Source of the DNA: Hesseltinella vesiculosa
Lineage: Eukaryota; Mucoromycota; Mucoromycetes; Mucorales; Cunninghamellaceae
DNA: 64,000 bases
Reading direction: 5' to 3'
Assembly: GCA_002104935.1 (NCBI GenBank)
Contig: MCGT01000039.1
Location: 62,001 to 126,000, forward strand
Made by a program: the position numbers and the translations under genes. The notes below the pieces were generated by a model. It worked only from the letters and a program-made list of their open reading frames with translations. It did not search any database and was not told the origin of the DNA. Numbering within the stretch: position 1 is the first letter of the stretch; each line of letters begins with the position of its first letter. Of this stretch, positions 23,375 to 35,112 are shown piece after piece.

Positions 23375-23928
23375 AAAAAATAGCAAACCATCTCTCTCCC
23401 CCCCTCCCCCAATTTATCGCTTTATTCCAGATACCTTTAATGCCTGCACATTCATCTTTCGGTTTAGTTTTCAGCCTTTAATAATAAAGTCATTCATGTT
23501 TTTTTTTTTGACTCTTGGACACGATCGTCGGTCACTGAATCTTCATCGGTGTCGGCTTGCTTTGTCCGCTTTTGACACATGAAAAAAATACAAGGAACGT
23601 TTGCCCTCATTGACACTGAACCACCAAGCTTTACAGAGAAAATCGATGTCCGCTTTACCAAGCATCATGCTATCTTACAAGATCGAGCGAACCTTTTTTT
23701 TTTTGTAGGTACAGCCTCAGGCTAGAGAAATGGCTGTCCATAAGTTTCGACATGTTTTTATTCATCTCGAACAGGAGAAGCCACGGCCAGTGTCAATGCA
23801 AAAGTCGCGAGCACGGCGATTCCGTGTGTAACTTTTTTTTTTTTTTTTTTTAAACTTTGAGCATGGCTGGAACACAAACTTCGCTGACCTTTTTTTTTTG
23901 TGTAAAACAACAACGACTTCGCACTGAC
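23375..23928. other. Intergenic gap, no gene seen
   Basis: AATAAT/AATAAA-type signals near 23480 probably end the Sel1 transcript. The rest contains T-runs and no convincing frame. Confidence 0.5.
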
Positions 23929-24446
23929 ATGGCTTTTGCTATTCCTGTGATTGTTGGGGTGCCAATAGGTTACCTAACGTGGAGCCTTGTGTCCAAGCAT
24001 GTAGATTACCAAGTGGCAAAATCTTGCTACGGCGATTGCACTCTCGGTAAGCTTTTTTCTTCTCATCACTTGATGCTTTTTCCAAACCATGCCTACTTTC
24101 CCAACCTTTGGCTAACTGCCATCGATGTTCTTTAGGCAACCCGACGCTCAGCATCTCACAGCGATTAGAACAGTACCCTCCTCGATCCATGACTGTGTCT
24201 ACGTTGGGATCCGCTGTCTCGCTCGTCATCCTGGGAAAAGCAATGTTTCCTGCCGACACACGCCATCGCCTCTTTTTTGCCAAGGCTGCTCAAGGCACCA
24301 ACTTGCGTGTTGCTACTGTGAAAATGGGCATCGAGGTCCTCGCTCGTTGTGGTGTTGTCTTTTACGGTGCCGCTGCTGCAGGCGCTACAGCTGGCCGACT
24401 TGCCGTCGGTGGTGGCAGAGAACGCACCTCTTCCAGCACTCAGTAG
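23929..24446 (+). CDS. Small membrane protein, unrecognised
   Basis: Exons 23929-24046 and 24136-24446 give 142 residues in frame. The N-terminus is a hydrophobic helix (AIPVIVGVPIGYLTWSLV), followed by two further hydrophobic stretches (SAVSLVILGKAM and a Gly/Ala-rich VFYGAAAAGATAG). A CxxxC (CYGDC) lies at the splice junction. The Gly/Ala-rich helix and small size would suit a mitochondrial inner-membrane protein, but no family is recognised. It lies 187 bp upstream of the mitochondrial thioredoxin on the same strand. Confidence 0.65.
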
Positions 24447-24632
24447 CCGTCTCTTGTTCTTATATATACCAGCTCCCTAGAATAAAAACCGCACTTGATG
24501 ATAGCAGCCTAGAATCTGAGCACAGGACTGGTGTCCTGCTTGCTCCAAATTCGGACACGGCCAAAAACAGAAAAACAAGAAAGCGTGGGGGCCGACATAC
24601 TTTTTTCTTTTCTGCTTCTGACTCATTCAATC

Positions 24633-25276
24633 ATGAACACTCTTCGCATCATTGCCACAAAGACCACCCCTGTTCGAGGTAAATCTACCAGACAAGCAGG
24701 GTATCATCTAGCAAAGAGGAATAAAGTCTGATGCCAGCCGATCTTTTTGTTAGGCAACTTGCTTCGCTCGTTCCACACCAATCGCCCTTGTTTCACAGGC
24801 AAGACTGTTGAAGCTACCTCTGAAACTTTTGATAAACTTGTCACCAAGGCCGATCACCCTGTAATTGTCGATTTCTATGCCGAGTAAGTAGAGAATGGAT
24901 TCCAGCAGCAACCGCATCTTTCCGATTAACACCTTTCTTTCCAAAGTTGGTGTGGCCCTTGCAAAATGTTGGGCCCTATCTTGTCCAAAGTCGTGGAAGC
25001 CAACCCCAAGGTGACTCTTGTCAAAATCAACGTGGATGACCATAACGATGTAGCTGCTACCTACAAGGTAAATCTTTTTTCCTACACGCTGAGCAAAATG
25101 ACAAATACAGTTTGGTGCTAGCTGGCGATCACTGACCACCATTTTATTCTTGCCAGGTGGCCGCCTTGCCTACCGTGGCCGCTTTCCACAACGGCAAGAT
25201 CATCGATCAGTTTGTTGGTATGCGCCCTAAGCCTCAAGTGGAGACCTTTGTTAAGGCTGCTGCTGACAAAGCTTAA
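24633..25276 (+). CDS. Thioredoxin, probably mitochondrial
   Basis: Exons 24633-24678, 24754-24883, 24947-25067 and 25157-25276 give 138 residues. The active site DWCGPCKM is at about residues 59-66, with the redox cysteines at 61 and 64. The cis-proline segment AALPTVAAF and the terminal VGMRPKP match thioredoxins. The first 30 residues are basic and hydroxylated, without acids (NTLRIIATKTTPVRGNLLRSFHT), as in a mitochondrial presequence. The function is disulfide reduction with thioredoxin reductase. An intron splits the active site just before Trp, a common position in fungi. Confidence 0.93.
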
Positions 25277-26439
25277 GACATGCATGGATGCACCGAATAA
25301 AAGCCAACATAGACTCATCTCAGAGAAAGACGAAACCGTGTTCGATGTGTGTAAGAATGGATGGCCAGGCGCGCTAGAGTTAAGCCAGCTGGCAATTACC
25401 AGCTCGTAACCGAGGCTGAGTGATTAATGAAATGAGAGAGGTGACAATTTGGAGGCTGTAAAAAAAAGAAGCAAAGTGGCTCCAACAAGAATCAAGCAAC
25501 ATAGTACACCAAGGGCAAGCCATAAACTATCCACCGTAACAAACACTTCATACATACGATCAATGGACAGCGAGCTACAAAACACTTTTTGAGCGAACGG
25601 ATCGGCATGATCATTTGTAGGAGACCAGAAACTCATGAATAATGTCGATGCTGAAAAAATCAGGTCAATCGGCGAAGGTCGACCAGCCAACTTATTGCAT
25701 AATCAGAATTGACACTTCCGATCTCCCGGCCGTTTTTTTTTTTTTTTGCCAGGGGAACGCTTTTTGGTTTTTGACCTTTGCCCCAGAAAATACGTAAAAT
25801 GGAACTGGTGCCAGGCGCCCGCTCTTTGCAATCTACAGCCCAGTGCTTGAATGGTTTGAAATCTGTCTTGTTAATGAAGCGTTGTGACCCTTTTTTGTTC
25901 TTTCAGCTTGTCGCTGGAAACAATAGTTGTTTGCTTTTCGTAAACCTGTCTACCACTGGATGAAGGCGCAAGGACGAATCCCAGCGCACTGGCATTAAAA
26001 CAAATGGCCAATCAAAATGCTTTGTGGGTACTTTTTTTTTTTGAGGAAAAAGAGTATAGCCAGCTTGGACATTACAAATCAACGGAGACCGGCTTTTGGT
26101 TCCGAGTGTTTGCCGTGAATGACAAATATCAACGACGGCCAGAGGGAGGCGTTGCATGCTGGACCCAAGAAAGAGAGTCCTGTTTCATTGCATGTGTAAA
26201 ATGTATGCTGCACAGATTGCATATTTGTTGAAAAAACACCGAGGTCACACGGCGATTCTGCCTGCCAGCTCAGCATAGCTACACTGTAAAATGAGAAGCG
26301 TTAAGCGGAGTTTAATTAGAAGAAGGGAAGTGTACAGGTGAGGGTAAAGAGGAAAGACATCGAATATGCAAATATCTATGAAGAACAGTCTAAATCTAGG
26401 TTAAGAGGGGGGGGGGATGAGGAATGAGGTAGGTGTGGT
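25277..26439. repeat. Intergenic region with dispersed fragment, copy 2 (about 25540-25695)
   Basis: 1.16 kb without a supported gene. The 25540-25695 stretch is related to fragments at 15838-15968 and 39536-39665. It is the most protein-like of the three on the minus strand (SPIDLIFSAS, then DPFAQKVFCSSLSIDRMYE). It ends in a hydrophobic run and lacks a start. 25728-25747 is a T-run. 26280-26439 should be the 3' untranslated region of the reductase gene and includes a G-run at 26407-26416. Confidence 0.55.
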
Positions 26440-28785
26440 TTAGGCCCAGACATCCTCTTGGTATCGTCCATTGGCACGCATGTCCTGGATAAATGTGGTA
26501 GCTTGATCTTGTGTATAACCACCATGTTCCATAGCAGTATTGATCAAGGCATTAAGGACGTCCTTGGCCATGTACTTGGCGTCGCCACAAACGTACACAT
26601 AGGCGCCTTGTGACAGGAGGTCCCAAACACGAGCGCTTTGTTCGGCCAGACGATGTTGCACATAGACCTTTTGTTCAGATTCACGAGAGAAAGCACAGAT
26701 CATTTCCGATTCGTCACCCAGCTGTTCAAAGAGACCGGGCCATTCATCACGGTAAAGGAAGTCCTCGTCGGCACGACGGCAGCCAAAGAAGAGCAAATTG
26801 GCGCCAACAGATTTGCCTTGGTCCACCTTTTGATGCACACGTTCGCGCACAAAGCCGCTAGAGAGAGAGAAAAAAAAGTAAGTCTTCACATGTTATTTTT
26901 TTGTGGGGAAACTGGCTTACCGGAAAGGAGCAACACCAGTACCGGGGCCAATCATGATGATAGGGACGTCTGCAGCAGGAAGTCGGAAAGTGGAGCTGCG
27001 TACATGGACAGGGAGCTTGACGGAGATGTCGTTGCTGTGGCTGGAGACATAGGCATCATGAGGACCTTGGATGGCATACATGTCGTTTTGAATGTTTTGG
27101 GTAGCTTGGTAGACGGCCCACAAGTAGTTGGTATTGACGCCATAGACAGTGCGTTGTTCTTCTTTGCAGGGTTCATATTGCAGCAAGACAGCAGTGACGT
27201 GGACCTTGCTGCCGGATTCGCTGGAGGACGAGGAGATGGAGTAGTAGCGAGGTTGCAGGCGGCTGAAGCATTCCAGAACAACAGCCAGAGGCACCTGTTG
27301 GAGAGCACCTTCGATAGGCAGGCCTTGTTGGGTTAGGCTGTAAGCCATCAGTTCGCCCAAGTTGCGTACTTGCTTGACGACCACTCTTTGATATTCTTCC
27401 TTGTTTTGCAAGAGATCCTTGACAAAGTCGGTCAGGGTGGAAGGCAACGAAGGCAGCAGATCTTCGAGCACAGCACGGGAAGGCAGCTGAGCAATGTCGA
27501 GGTAGTGGCGGAGCACAGCACGCAGGGTGGTGGGCTGAGGGAAAGGGACCTTGGCGGTGGGGTCAGAGGGGGTCACTTGGTAGACTTGGTCCAAGGCAGC
27601 GTCGGTCCATCCAAACAAGCGGGTCAACAGGAGCAGTTGGTGTTCGTTGTTGGTGGGCCAGATGCCCAAATGGTCACCGGTCTGGTAGGTCATGTTGCTG
27701 CCAGTCAAGTCGATTTCTAAATGCAAGCAGTGACGGCCTTGGTCGGCATGAGGCGTGAGGTCCTTCAAGGTGACTGCGGCAGGGAAAGGCTTCTTGCTGT
27801 CGAAGGAAACTTGAGTACGGTCGCCCAGTTCACCCACATAGAACTCTTCGGCAGTCTCCAAAGCCTTCACTTGGTAGGCTTGTGTAGGCGTGGTGTCGGC
27901 ATTGTCGGTGGTCACATCGCCCAATTCTTCTTGCAACATGGGGAAGAAGGTGTCTTGCCATTGCACAAAGTCATCTTCCAGGGAGTTGTCATCGTCACCT
28001 TCACCACGTTCGCCAAGGCGAGTGGCGCCGAGACCGGTCATGGCCTTGTCCATCACACGGGCAGCTCCGTTGAAGTATTCGTAGGTGCTGTTGCCAAGAC
28101 CAAACATAAAGTAGCGTAGATTGCTCAAAGGGAGGTCAGGGTCTTGTTGGGAGAAGACTGGTGTGGGTTGTTGAAGCAGTTCCCAGAATTCAGTGGCATT
28201 GTCGGTAGGATCGCCCTCTAGCATATCGGGATTTAGCGCATCAAGTCTGTGTAGCCTTTTCCAAACTTACCACCATACGTAGCAATGACAAAAACAGCCA
28301 CACAATCAGCTGGCAATTGATCCAAATTACCAAGGTCATAGAGTTCCATGTCAGCAACCATGGGTTGCACCCCCAAGCGCTTTTTGCATTCTTTGCCAAG
28401 GCGCTGAGCAAAGTCTTCGGCTGTGCCAGTTTGAGAGCCATAAACTATTGGAATAAAAAAAGTTGGATCAGGGACCTAGCCCTGCTTTTTGTAGTTGTGC
28501 ACCTACAGATAACGACTTTGCGACCCTGGAGAGGAAGAAGACGTTAATATGATGTGTGAAGTAGTAAGTTGACCCGTTTACCTGTTCCAACATGAGTTTG
28601 ACAAAATTACGCTTGTCGTCGTCTTTGGGTTTTTCTTGAAGCAGCTCTTGTTCCTTCATGGCCAGCTCTTTGGTTTGATTGAGGGTGCTGAACAAGCGAT
28701 CTTTGGTCATCCAGACAAGGGAGCCCATAGCCACTGTTCCCAATAACAGCATAAGCTGATGCTCAGTGGTAGAGTGCTTCAACAT
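26440..28785 (-). CDS. NADPH-cytochrome P450 reductase
   Basis: Minus-strand exons 28582-28785, 28507-28525, 28271-28444, 26921-28217 and 26440-26857 give 703 residues, the normal length. An N-terminal anchor (LMLLLGTVAMGSLVWM) is followed by the FMN domain (VVIFYGSQTGTAEDFA, then ATYGEGDPTDNA and FGLGNSTYEYFN). The FAD domain has RYYSISSS, and the NADPH domain has IGPGTGVAPFRGF and VYVCGDAKYMAKDV. The terminal DVWA corresponds to the conserved DVWS. The enzyme passes electrons from NADPH to ER P450s, squalene epoxidase and others. Exon 2 is a 19-nt microexon carrying most of the strand before the FMN loop. The gene is divergent from the Gid1-like gene. Confidence 0.96.
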
Positions 28786-29293
28786 TGTAGAAAGTGATTG
28801 TAGGAAAGAATAGAGGAAAAAAAGAAAGAAAAGGTGCCTGTCAGTTTTAAAACTTTTTTATTTTTATCTGATCGGCAATTGGCCAGAACCATCCGGGATC
28901 CATTTTCCCTGGCACCCGGTGGTATCGTTTTACCGAGCCAATCATCCTTCTGTAATCCATCCCTGGCTCCCGTACTGCCGAGCCCTGCTTGCCTCCTTAA
29001 TTTTAGCCTGGAACATATTCTTGCTTGGCATAAAGGGTTGTTTAGGCTGCTTTCCTCTCCCGGTTTTCTGTCCCCGGTTCCGTATCCGCATTGAAACTCT
29101 GCTATTCTTGATCTTGGCCAGCTCAATCAACTGGCGCAAGAGAAATCGTCTTGAAACGCTGATCCTCCTGCGCGGGCGATCAAAAAAAATGTCCTCCCAA
29201 TTTGCAGGAAACCCATGCTCCGCCTGTTTCTTTCTTTTTTTTTTTTTTTCGCTCCCACCGGTTCCATTCTCTTACAATCTGTCACAACACCTA
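28786..29293. promoter_or_regulatory. Divergent promoter region, P450 reductase / Gid1-like gene
   Basis: 508 bp between two divergent genes. A long open frame upstream of 29294 is continuous with the Gid1-like gene, but its residues are not conserved-looking and include a T-run. The start at 29294 was preferred. No known operator was recognised. Confidence 0.4.
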
Positions 29294-31463
29294 ATGTCAT
29301 CGTATTCATCTGCCTTTCCGGCATTACATTCTCTACAGCTCCCTCTGTCCATACAAGGAAAACGAGGCTGGGCATCGTTTTTCCCGGGCACATCTACCCT
29401 TGTCTGCCCCAAAATCCCAACTTATCTCCAACACTCTCGATTCGCAGATCTGGTCCACGAAAAATTCGATACCATTCAGCGACAGCAAGACCCAATGCTT
29501 GATTGGCAAGCCTTGGATTTACGACTGCCTACTTCTTGGAACAGCAAAGACAAGGCCAAGCACATTGACGTAGACCGTCTTGGTCTGCAACTTCATTACG
29601 CCGGTTAGTGCAAGCCGTTCCATTGTCTTATCTCCTCAATGCTCTTTTTTATTTTTTTTTTTTCGCACCAGGCCCGGGTCGATCAGAAGCTCATGCTGGC
29701 TCCATACGAACCAACTTTGCTATCCCCAAGCACTGCGGCATGTTTTATTACGAAGTTAAAATCATTTCCAAAGGCGACGATGGATTCATAGGCATTGGCT
29801 TTTGTACAAAGGAAAACGATTTGAACCGACTTCCAGGTAATAAGCCATCGCCGTTCTCAAAATGTCGGTCCATTCACCTTCTTCTTCTGGCAGGCTGGGA
29901 TGTAGGCTCCTATGGCTTCCATGGCGATGATGGCCACAGCTTTGCAGGCAGCGGCACTGGCGACGATTATGGTCCAAGTTTTACGACGCATGATGTGATA
30001 GGCTGTGGCATCGACTTCACCAACCAAACCGGATTCTATACCAAAAACGGCACCATGATTGGCGTCGCTTTCCGCAACATCCCTCTGTACCAAAGCTATT
30101 ACCCTGTCGTTGGCCTGCGCACGCCTGGCGAGGCTGTCACCACCAATTTTGGTGATGAGCCCTTTGTTTTTGATATCAACCAATTGGTGAAGGTAACAGA
30201 CCAACCTGGGCTATTGACGCCGTCACCCATTGATCTCTCTATTATCTTCTGTAGCAAAAGCAACAGGAAATCACCGAAAAGGTGACCCATTCACCAGCTT
30301 GCACGACGGACGACATCATCCGACTGATCGGATCCCATCTTCAACGATACGGGTATACCGACACTTACACGGCCTTGCTTCGCGATCATGCTTATACCTC
30401 GGGGTCTACATCTGCTTCCAGCATTCTACCTTTACCAGCACGAGATCTACGGCAATTGCAAGGTAAAAAAAAAAGTGTCGATGGATCAGTGGAAATTGAC
30501 AGGTTCATTATTTTTTATTTTTGCTTTTGGTAGCCATCCGACGAGCGGTCATGAATGGAAAAATTGATCAAGCCATCTCCCTGACAAATGAGCATTACCC
30601 CATAGTCCTTCAAGACAAAAGCGACATGGCGTTTGAGCTTTTATGCGGTAAATTTATCGAGAATGTGCGACAGTTCAACGACCATCACCATTCCCCCATG
30701 TCATCGCCTTGGTCTTCTCAGACTTCGTCACCGTTACCGCAACCCACCCGCTCCACTTCCCAGCCTCCAAATTCACCCTCACCCGAAGTGTCCACGCATC
30801 GACGACCAAGCTGGGCGGCCATCGCAGCAGCAGCGGCTGCACCCTCACCTGCAACATTGGATACGGCGACAGATTTACCCCCACATGAACAGGGTGAACC
30901 ACTGTCAAGGACCACATCAGATCAATCACATCACTCGCTGGATCAAGCATCCCAATCGTCCATGTCTACCGACAGCAGCGATCCAGTCTCGCCTCGAGAC
31001 GACATGTATCTGCATGACGTCCTAGCCAGTGGTGAGCAGCTCAAGGACAGCTATGCCAAGGACAAGCGGCCGTATATTCAAGAGAAACTCAAGGTAAAAA
31101 ACGGCCCGAAAGAAAAAGCGAAATGAGACCCTGACCCCCTTATTTTCTCAGCAAGTATTCTCACTCTTTGCATACAAGAGCATCCAGCAAAGTTCCTGCC
31201 CTTCCTTATTAAGTCTAGGGACACGGGATGAATTGGCAACCAAGCTGATTACCTGCATTTTAGGTAATCCAGACGTTTTATTATTCACCTTGTTCGGAAA
31301 TGACATATCACTAACGCGGGCTGCTTTTAAAGATCATCTTGGCTTCACAGGCGTGACCGAACTTGAGCGTATCTATAAGCAAATCATCTTGGTGAGCAAG
31401 CAGCTAGCCTATGATGGTGATGGAGAATCGAGCATTCTCAACCAGTCATCCTTCACATCATAA
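29294..31463 (+). CDS. RanBPM/Gid1-like SPRY-LisH-CTLH protein (GID/CTLH ubiquitin ligase scaffold)
   Basis: Exons 29294-29603, 29672-29836, 29894-30192, 30255-30462, 30534-31093 and 31152-31463 give 617 residues. The SPRY domain (about 75-245) includes IPKHCGMFYYEVKI, GFIGIGFC and GWDVGSYGFHGDDGH. LisH is DIIRLIGSHLQRYGYTDTY. CTLH follows with AIRRAVMNGKIDQAI, NEHYPIVL and FELLCGKFIE. A Ser/Pro/Ala-rich linker interrupts the CTLH-CRA part, and the C-terminus has CRA helices. This is the architecture of Vid30/Gid1 and RanBP9/10, the scaffold of the GID E3 ligase that degrades gluconeogenic enzymes when glucose returns. The gene is close to, and convergent with, the EXPERA gene. Confidence 0.9.
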
Positions 31464-31659
31464 CACAGTCATCTCTTATAAACAATTTCTCATGTCTGTT
31501 CTGGGCCGCGTTTCATTGGATGCCATCCATGGCCTCGTGCGCGTCCCAAAAGAAGCAGGTCCTTGTCATCTTTCTAAAATGAGACATTTCTTTGCCGCAT
31601 GCGCTGGTATTTTTTTTTTTATTTTTTTTTTATTGTATGTCATGAATAAACCTCACAGG

Positions 31660-32453
31660 CTACGACGATTTTTTATCGGCTGCTTGAGCCAATCTCTGAC
31701 AGAGTTGGCGACCAAACTGAATTGCAATCATGCTAGGCACCAGGATCCACAGCCCATTGGGAATCTTTAGAGGAAAGAATGAGCATTTTTTCTTCGCCTT
31801 TTCCATCTTGACAACTTACCACCCACAGCACAATGAATGTCTGCAAGTCATTGTGACCCGTGTGCTTCATACCGGAAAACACCTCGTTCAGCAGGTAGAG
31901 AATGGTCTTATTCAGAGTCAACAACACAGAGGAAAAGCCGAGCAATTGCACCTTGCCTGGGTTGTACTGAGCGGGCTGGCTTGCTAGGTATAAGTAGAGC
32001 AAATTCACTGTTGATTCCACCAGATTCAGGGACGCTTGTTTTGCGATAAAAAAAAAAGAAGAGTGTCAAGTTGTTTCAAAATAATGCATTTTAGACAACG
32101 GCCGTCGCTTACCTTGAGCTGATGTCCAGCCGTCGCGAGCATGTAAAGCTGGCAGACCATACACATAATCAACCTGTTAGAGCAATGAGACATAGCCCAG
32201 TATTGAAATGACATGCCAGTTTACCGTTGCATAAAGGTTGTAAGGTGACCAGAGGAAATTCAAACTACCCCCTTCCATGCTGTGAGGTCGAAAGAGGCAG
32301 TAGGTAGCATCCTGAGCTCCGGTCGAGAAAATAAAAGGCGAGTGAGTTGGTCAGTTGATCGCCATGTGTTCTATTATGACATACCCAGTACACGACAAGA
32401 GAGCTGACTAAAAACCATACACGAATCCAACCAGGTGTTTCCAATGACGGCAT
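31660..32453 (-). CDS. EXPERA-domain membrane protein (emopamil-binding-protein-like)
   Basis: Exons 32385-32453, 32225-32311, 32113-32173, 31820-32034 and 31660-31764 give 178 residues with four membrane helices. These are IRVWFLVSSLVVYW, SLNLVESTVNLLYLYLA, FSSVLLTLNKTILYLLNEVF and FIVLWVIPNGLWILVPSMIA. The short loops carry WDATYCLFRPHS and ATVDYVYGLPAL, the acidic/aromatic pattern of EXPERA proteins. The family includes sterol delta8-delta7 isomerase (EBP) and TMEM97/sigma-2. Full EBP is longer, so a sterol-isomerase role is possible but not shown. The exon sum is in frame. The product should sit in the ER membrane. Confidence 0.78.
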
Positions 32454-32762
32454 CTTTTTCACAAAAAAGAAAAAAATGAAAGAAAGAACGAAAGAAAAAA
32501 AAATTGCGGAGAAGGTTGGGTTTCTCCGCTCATGCTTGTTAGGTGACAATGTCTGTTCAACGATCGATCTTGGGATGCGCCACAAAGACGCCTTCCAGCC
32601 AATGTCATTCACTGTCTGTCCACTACCACTGCTTTTGTGCTAAACGAACTTTATTGTGAGGAGGGGGAAAAATAAAACTTGTAGGATGTCGTTGGGAAAA
32701 AAAAAAGAAGGAGAGCAATAGCATAGGGATGCTTGCCAAAGCTCCCCATTGGGACTTTTTCT

Positions 32763-33325
32763 TTAACGGTAAGACTTTTGGAAACGGGCACGAGCACCGG
32801 GACCACCGAACTTCTTGGCTTCGCAACGACGGGGATCAGAGACGAGGAGGGTACGGTCGTATTGGACAAGGATTTCCTTGATTTCCTTCTTGGCAGCTTC
32901 GTCGACGTACTTTTGGTAGAAAGCAACGATAGCACGAGCAAGAGCTTGACGGATAGCATACACTTGGGAAACGTGACCTAACAAAATATAAGAAACCGTG
33001 AGTCAATGCTCCATTGGCATTTAGCTGCACAAGACTTACCACCACCTTGGACGGAAAGACGGACGTCGATGTTGGCGAAACGTTCTTCACCGAGGAGGAG
33101 AACGACTTCGTAAACCTTGAACTTCAAGATTTCGGGTTCGAGGAGTTCGAGAGGAGCACCGTTGACACGGATGAGACCACGGCCACGCTTACAGTGGGCA
33201 ACGGCGGTAGCGGTTTTCTATCAGAAAGAAGAAGTGAGTTTTCAACGTGCTAATGATATCCCTTTTCTTATTTATCAACGATCGTTCTCACTCACCTTGC
33301 GACCAAAAGTTTGCACGGCTTCCAT
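32763..33325 (-). CDS. rps16: 40S ribosomal protein S16 (uS9)
   Basis: Exons 33296-33325, 33040-33217 and 32763-32977 give 140 residues. The sequence follows eukaryotic uS9 end to end: [68 protein letters not shown] and the conserved tail [11 protein letters not shown]. The C-terminal arm reaches the P-site tRNA in the small subunit. The first exon ends after ten codons, a common place for an intron in ribosomal-protein genes. Confidence 0.98.
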
Positions 33326-33712
33326 ATTGGCTACAGTCGAAAGAAAAAGAAATGAGTGTGAGTCGATGCCATTCCATCCATGTGTCTTGTTCGAAATTTT
33401 CCCATGGCAGACATCCATCCATCCATCCCTATCCATCCTTCTTTTTGCCCATCCACATCCATCATCTTATCGTCTACTCTTGTGCTGCATCGTCCTCTTT
33501 TCGTGGTGCTTCATGCTCGTATATTGTACCTTGTTATGCGTACGGTGAAAAGGAAAGAAGAAAAAAAAAAAAGAAAAAAGCTCAGTTCTTCACAAGCTTT
33601 GATTCTTTTCGGCTCAACGTTTAACGTGATTGGTTGGATTCTCCGCCGGCCAGCCGAAAGAAAGAAAAAAAATAACCAAGCGCACTCAAGCGGCGGCGGT
33701 GCTTTCTTTTGC
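33326..33712. promoter_or_regulatory. Divergent promoter region, rps16 / LRR gene
   Basis: 387 bp between two divergent genes. It contains a short ATCC-rich tandem stretch (about 33405-33430) and a pyrimidine-rich run upstream of rps16, as is usual for ribosomal-protein promoters. No defined binding site is claimed. Confidence 0.35.
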
Positions 33713-34780
33713 ATGGTGAAGTCTCTCTACGATGTTTGCCTATCAAGTTTGATTGAACATGGATATTTGGTACAAAGCCTGGAAGGCGTGCCTCTAATGT
33801 ATGTATTAGACATCCTCATCAACGTGCTCTGTCAATCAGCAACCCCGGAGCATCGCTTTAAACTAGGGTACTGGCTCGCCATTGTTGCTGCAAGTCATGG
33901 TCGGCAGCTGGCCCAACGATACCCTTTACTAGGATCCATTATGCTGAATGGCCGTGGTGATACAAGTGGTACGTTAAACTGGATCGGCGCCTCCATGGCA
34001 TTGTTTGTTACTCGCTTGAATCTGCTCGACACCAATTTTGGCGATGCCGATGTCCATCGCCTAAGCAAGTTTTCCAACCTACGCGTCCTGGAGCTGAAGA
34101 ATACTCGTATCACCGACATGGGCATCCTCTACTTGTCTGGCATGGCCAACATTAACTTGCAACAGCTCGAGTGCATCCAACTGTCCTACACTTCTTTGAC
34201 CGACGGCTGTCTCCGGCACCTCGTAAAGATGAAGCATCTGCGCGGCCTGGACCTGACTTCAACCGCCGTTCACCTAGGTGTAGCCAAAGCTGTCCTAACA
34301 GATCATGGCTACAGTTACCGTCAAGAGAGCTGTAAAGCTTTCCAACATAGCCACCGGCCAATCCCACTGCTTCGCTCGGAGAGAACCGACACCAAGCTTG
34401 TCGACCACCTACTGCGCACATTCAATGTTAGTGTTGGTGACTTTTGCCGCGATGGCTATTGTACTATTCTCGATGAGCTGAGTATCCCCGTCCACCCTTG
34501 CTATTTCAACGGATTGGTTCAGCACTGTTTGATCGAGCCCTTCCCTGGTGGCATATCATTCAATGGCAAGCGCCAGCGCCAACCACTCACGATTCCATCG
34601 AGAACTGGCCCACCGCTGATTTTCTTTCGGCCTGCCAACCAAGATACCCCAGCACTATCCCCTTCCAAACGCGCTCTGGGCACGTTGTCAAACGCACCAC
34701 CAAAAAAACGACCTGCGCTGCAAACAAAGGCCACCCAAGACGCCAATGCCTTTCTTTCTTCCTTGGCTGATCTCTACTGA
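33713..34780 (+). CDS. Leucine-rich repeat protein, unrecognised
   Basis: A single exon of 355 codons from Met 33713. A longer frame continues upstream into low-complexity sequence and was not used. The N-terminus (LYDVCLSSLIEHGYLVQSLEGVPLMYVLDIL) is helical. Residues about 100-180 hold four to five cysteine-poor LRRs (VTRLNLLDTNF, LRVLELKNTRITDMGILYL, LECIQLSYTSLTDGCL, LRGLDLTSTAV) of the RNI/AMN1 type. The C-terminus is basic and Pro-rich with a possible nuclear signal (PPKKRPA). It could act in an F-box-like complex, but no F-box is evident. Its 3' end faces the Fanzor A 3' end. Confidence 0.72.
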   Translation: MVKSLYDVCLSSLIEHGYLVQSLEGVPLMYVLDILINVLCQSATPEHRFKLGYWLAIVAASHGRQLAQRYPLLGSIMLNGRGDTSGTLNWIGASMALFVTRLNLLDTNFGDADVHRLSKFSNLRVLELKNTRITDMGILYLSGMANINLQQLECIQLSYTSLTDGCLRHLVKMKHLRGLDLTSTAVHLGVAKAVLTDHGYSYRQESCKAFQHSHRPIPLLRSERTDTKLVDHLLRTFNVSVGDFCRDGYCTILDELSIPVHPCYFNGLVQHCLIEPFPGGISFNGKRQRQPLTIPSRTGPPLIFFRPANQDTPALSPSKRALGTLSNAPPKKRPALQTKATQDANAFLSSLADLY

Positions 34781-34806
34781 TAACCATCTTTTCTTCTAAT
34801 TTGAAA

Positions 34807-34972
34807 TACACTTTATTGAAGTAAAAATGTCGCAATTCAAAAGGAAAGATGTCGCAGAACAAACTAACAAAAATGGAATAAAGTTGGGTGAGTTCAGTAT
34901 GAATGGGCGAATCAGAGAAACCAAATGGACTTACCAAGGATACGAGAAACGAAAGGGATAACAAGGGTGAAC
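34807..34972 (-). ncRNA. Conserved 3' segment of Fanzor locus A (candidate omegaRNA / element end)
   Basis: This is read on the minus strand, about 140 bp beyond the Fanzor A stop. The segment aligns with 40349-40515, 3' of Fanzor B. Shared blocks in order (plus-strand sense) are TACACTTTATT, AAAAATGTCGCA, a second TGTCGCA, GGGTGAGTT / GGGTAAGTT, GGCGAAT, ACTTACCAA and GATACG. On the minus strand, ACTTACCAA becomes a good donor (TTGGTAAGT), a T-rich TAG acceptor follows about 70 nt later, and the copy ends with AATAAAGTGTA, a polyadenylation-type signal. Similarity stops abruptly at that point. Known Fanzor omegaRNAs come from exactly this position. A spliced 3' untranslated exon or a small shared ORF is the main alternative. 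Confidence 0.5.
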
Positions 34973-35112
34973 AAGAAAAAAAATGTGAAGATGCTGAGTT
35001 ATGTGTTTATGAAGTCTTTACCTAGTTTTCATGTCTTGATGACAGAGCCGCCGCCTCACACTCACAGAGCGTGGTGCATTGTACAAAGTCGTTGGTAAGT
35101 TTTCAAAGTCGC

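Noticed and set aside
28919..29293. N-terminal extension of the Gid1-like protein
   Set aside because: The upstream open frame includes a Phe-run from a T-tract and does not resemble the family. Met 29294 is close to the usual start.
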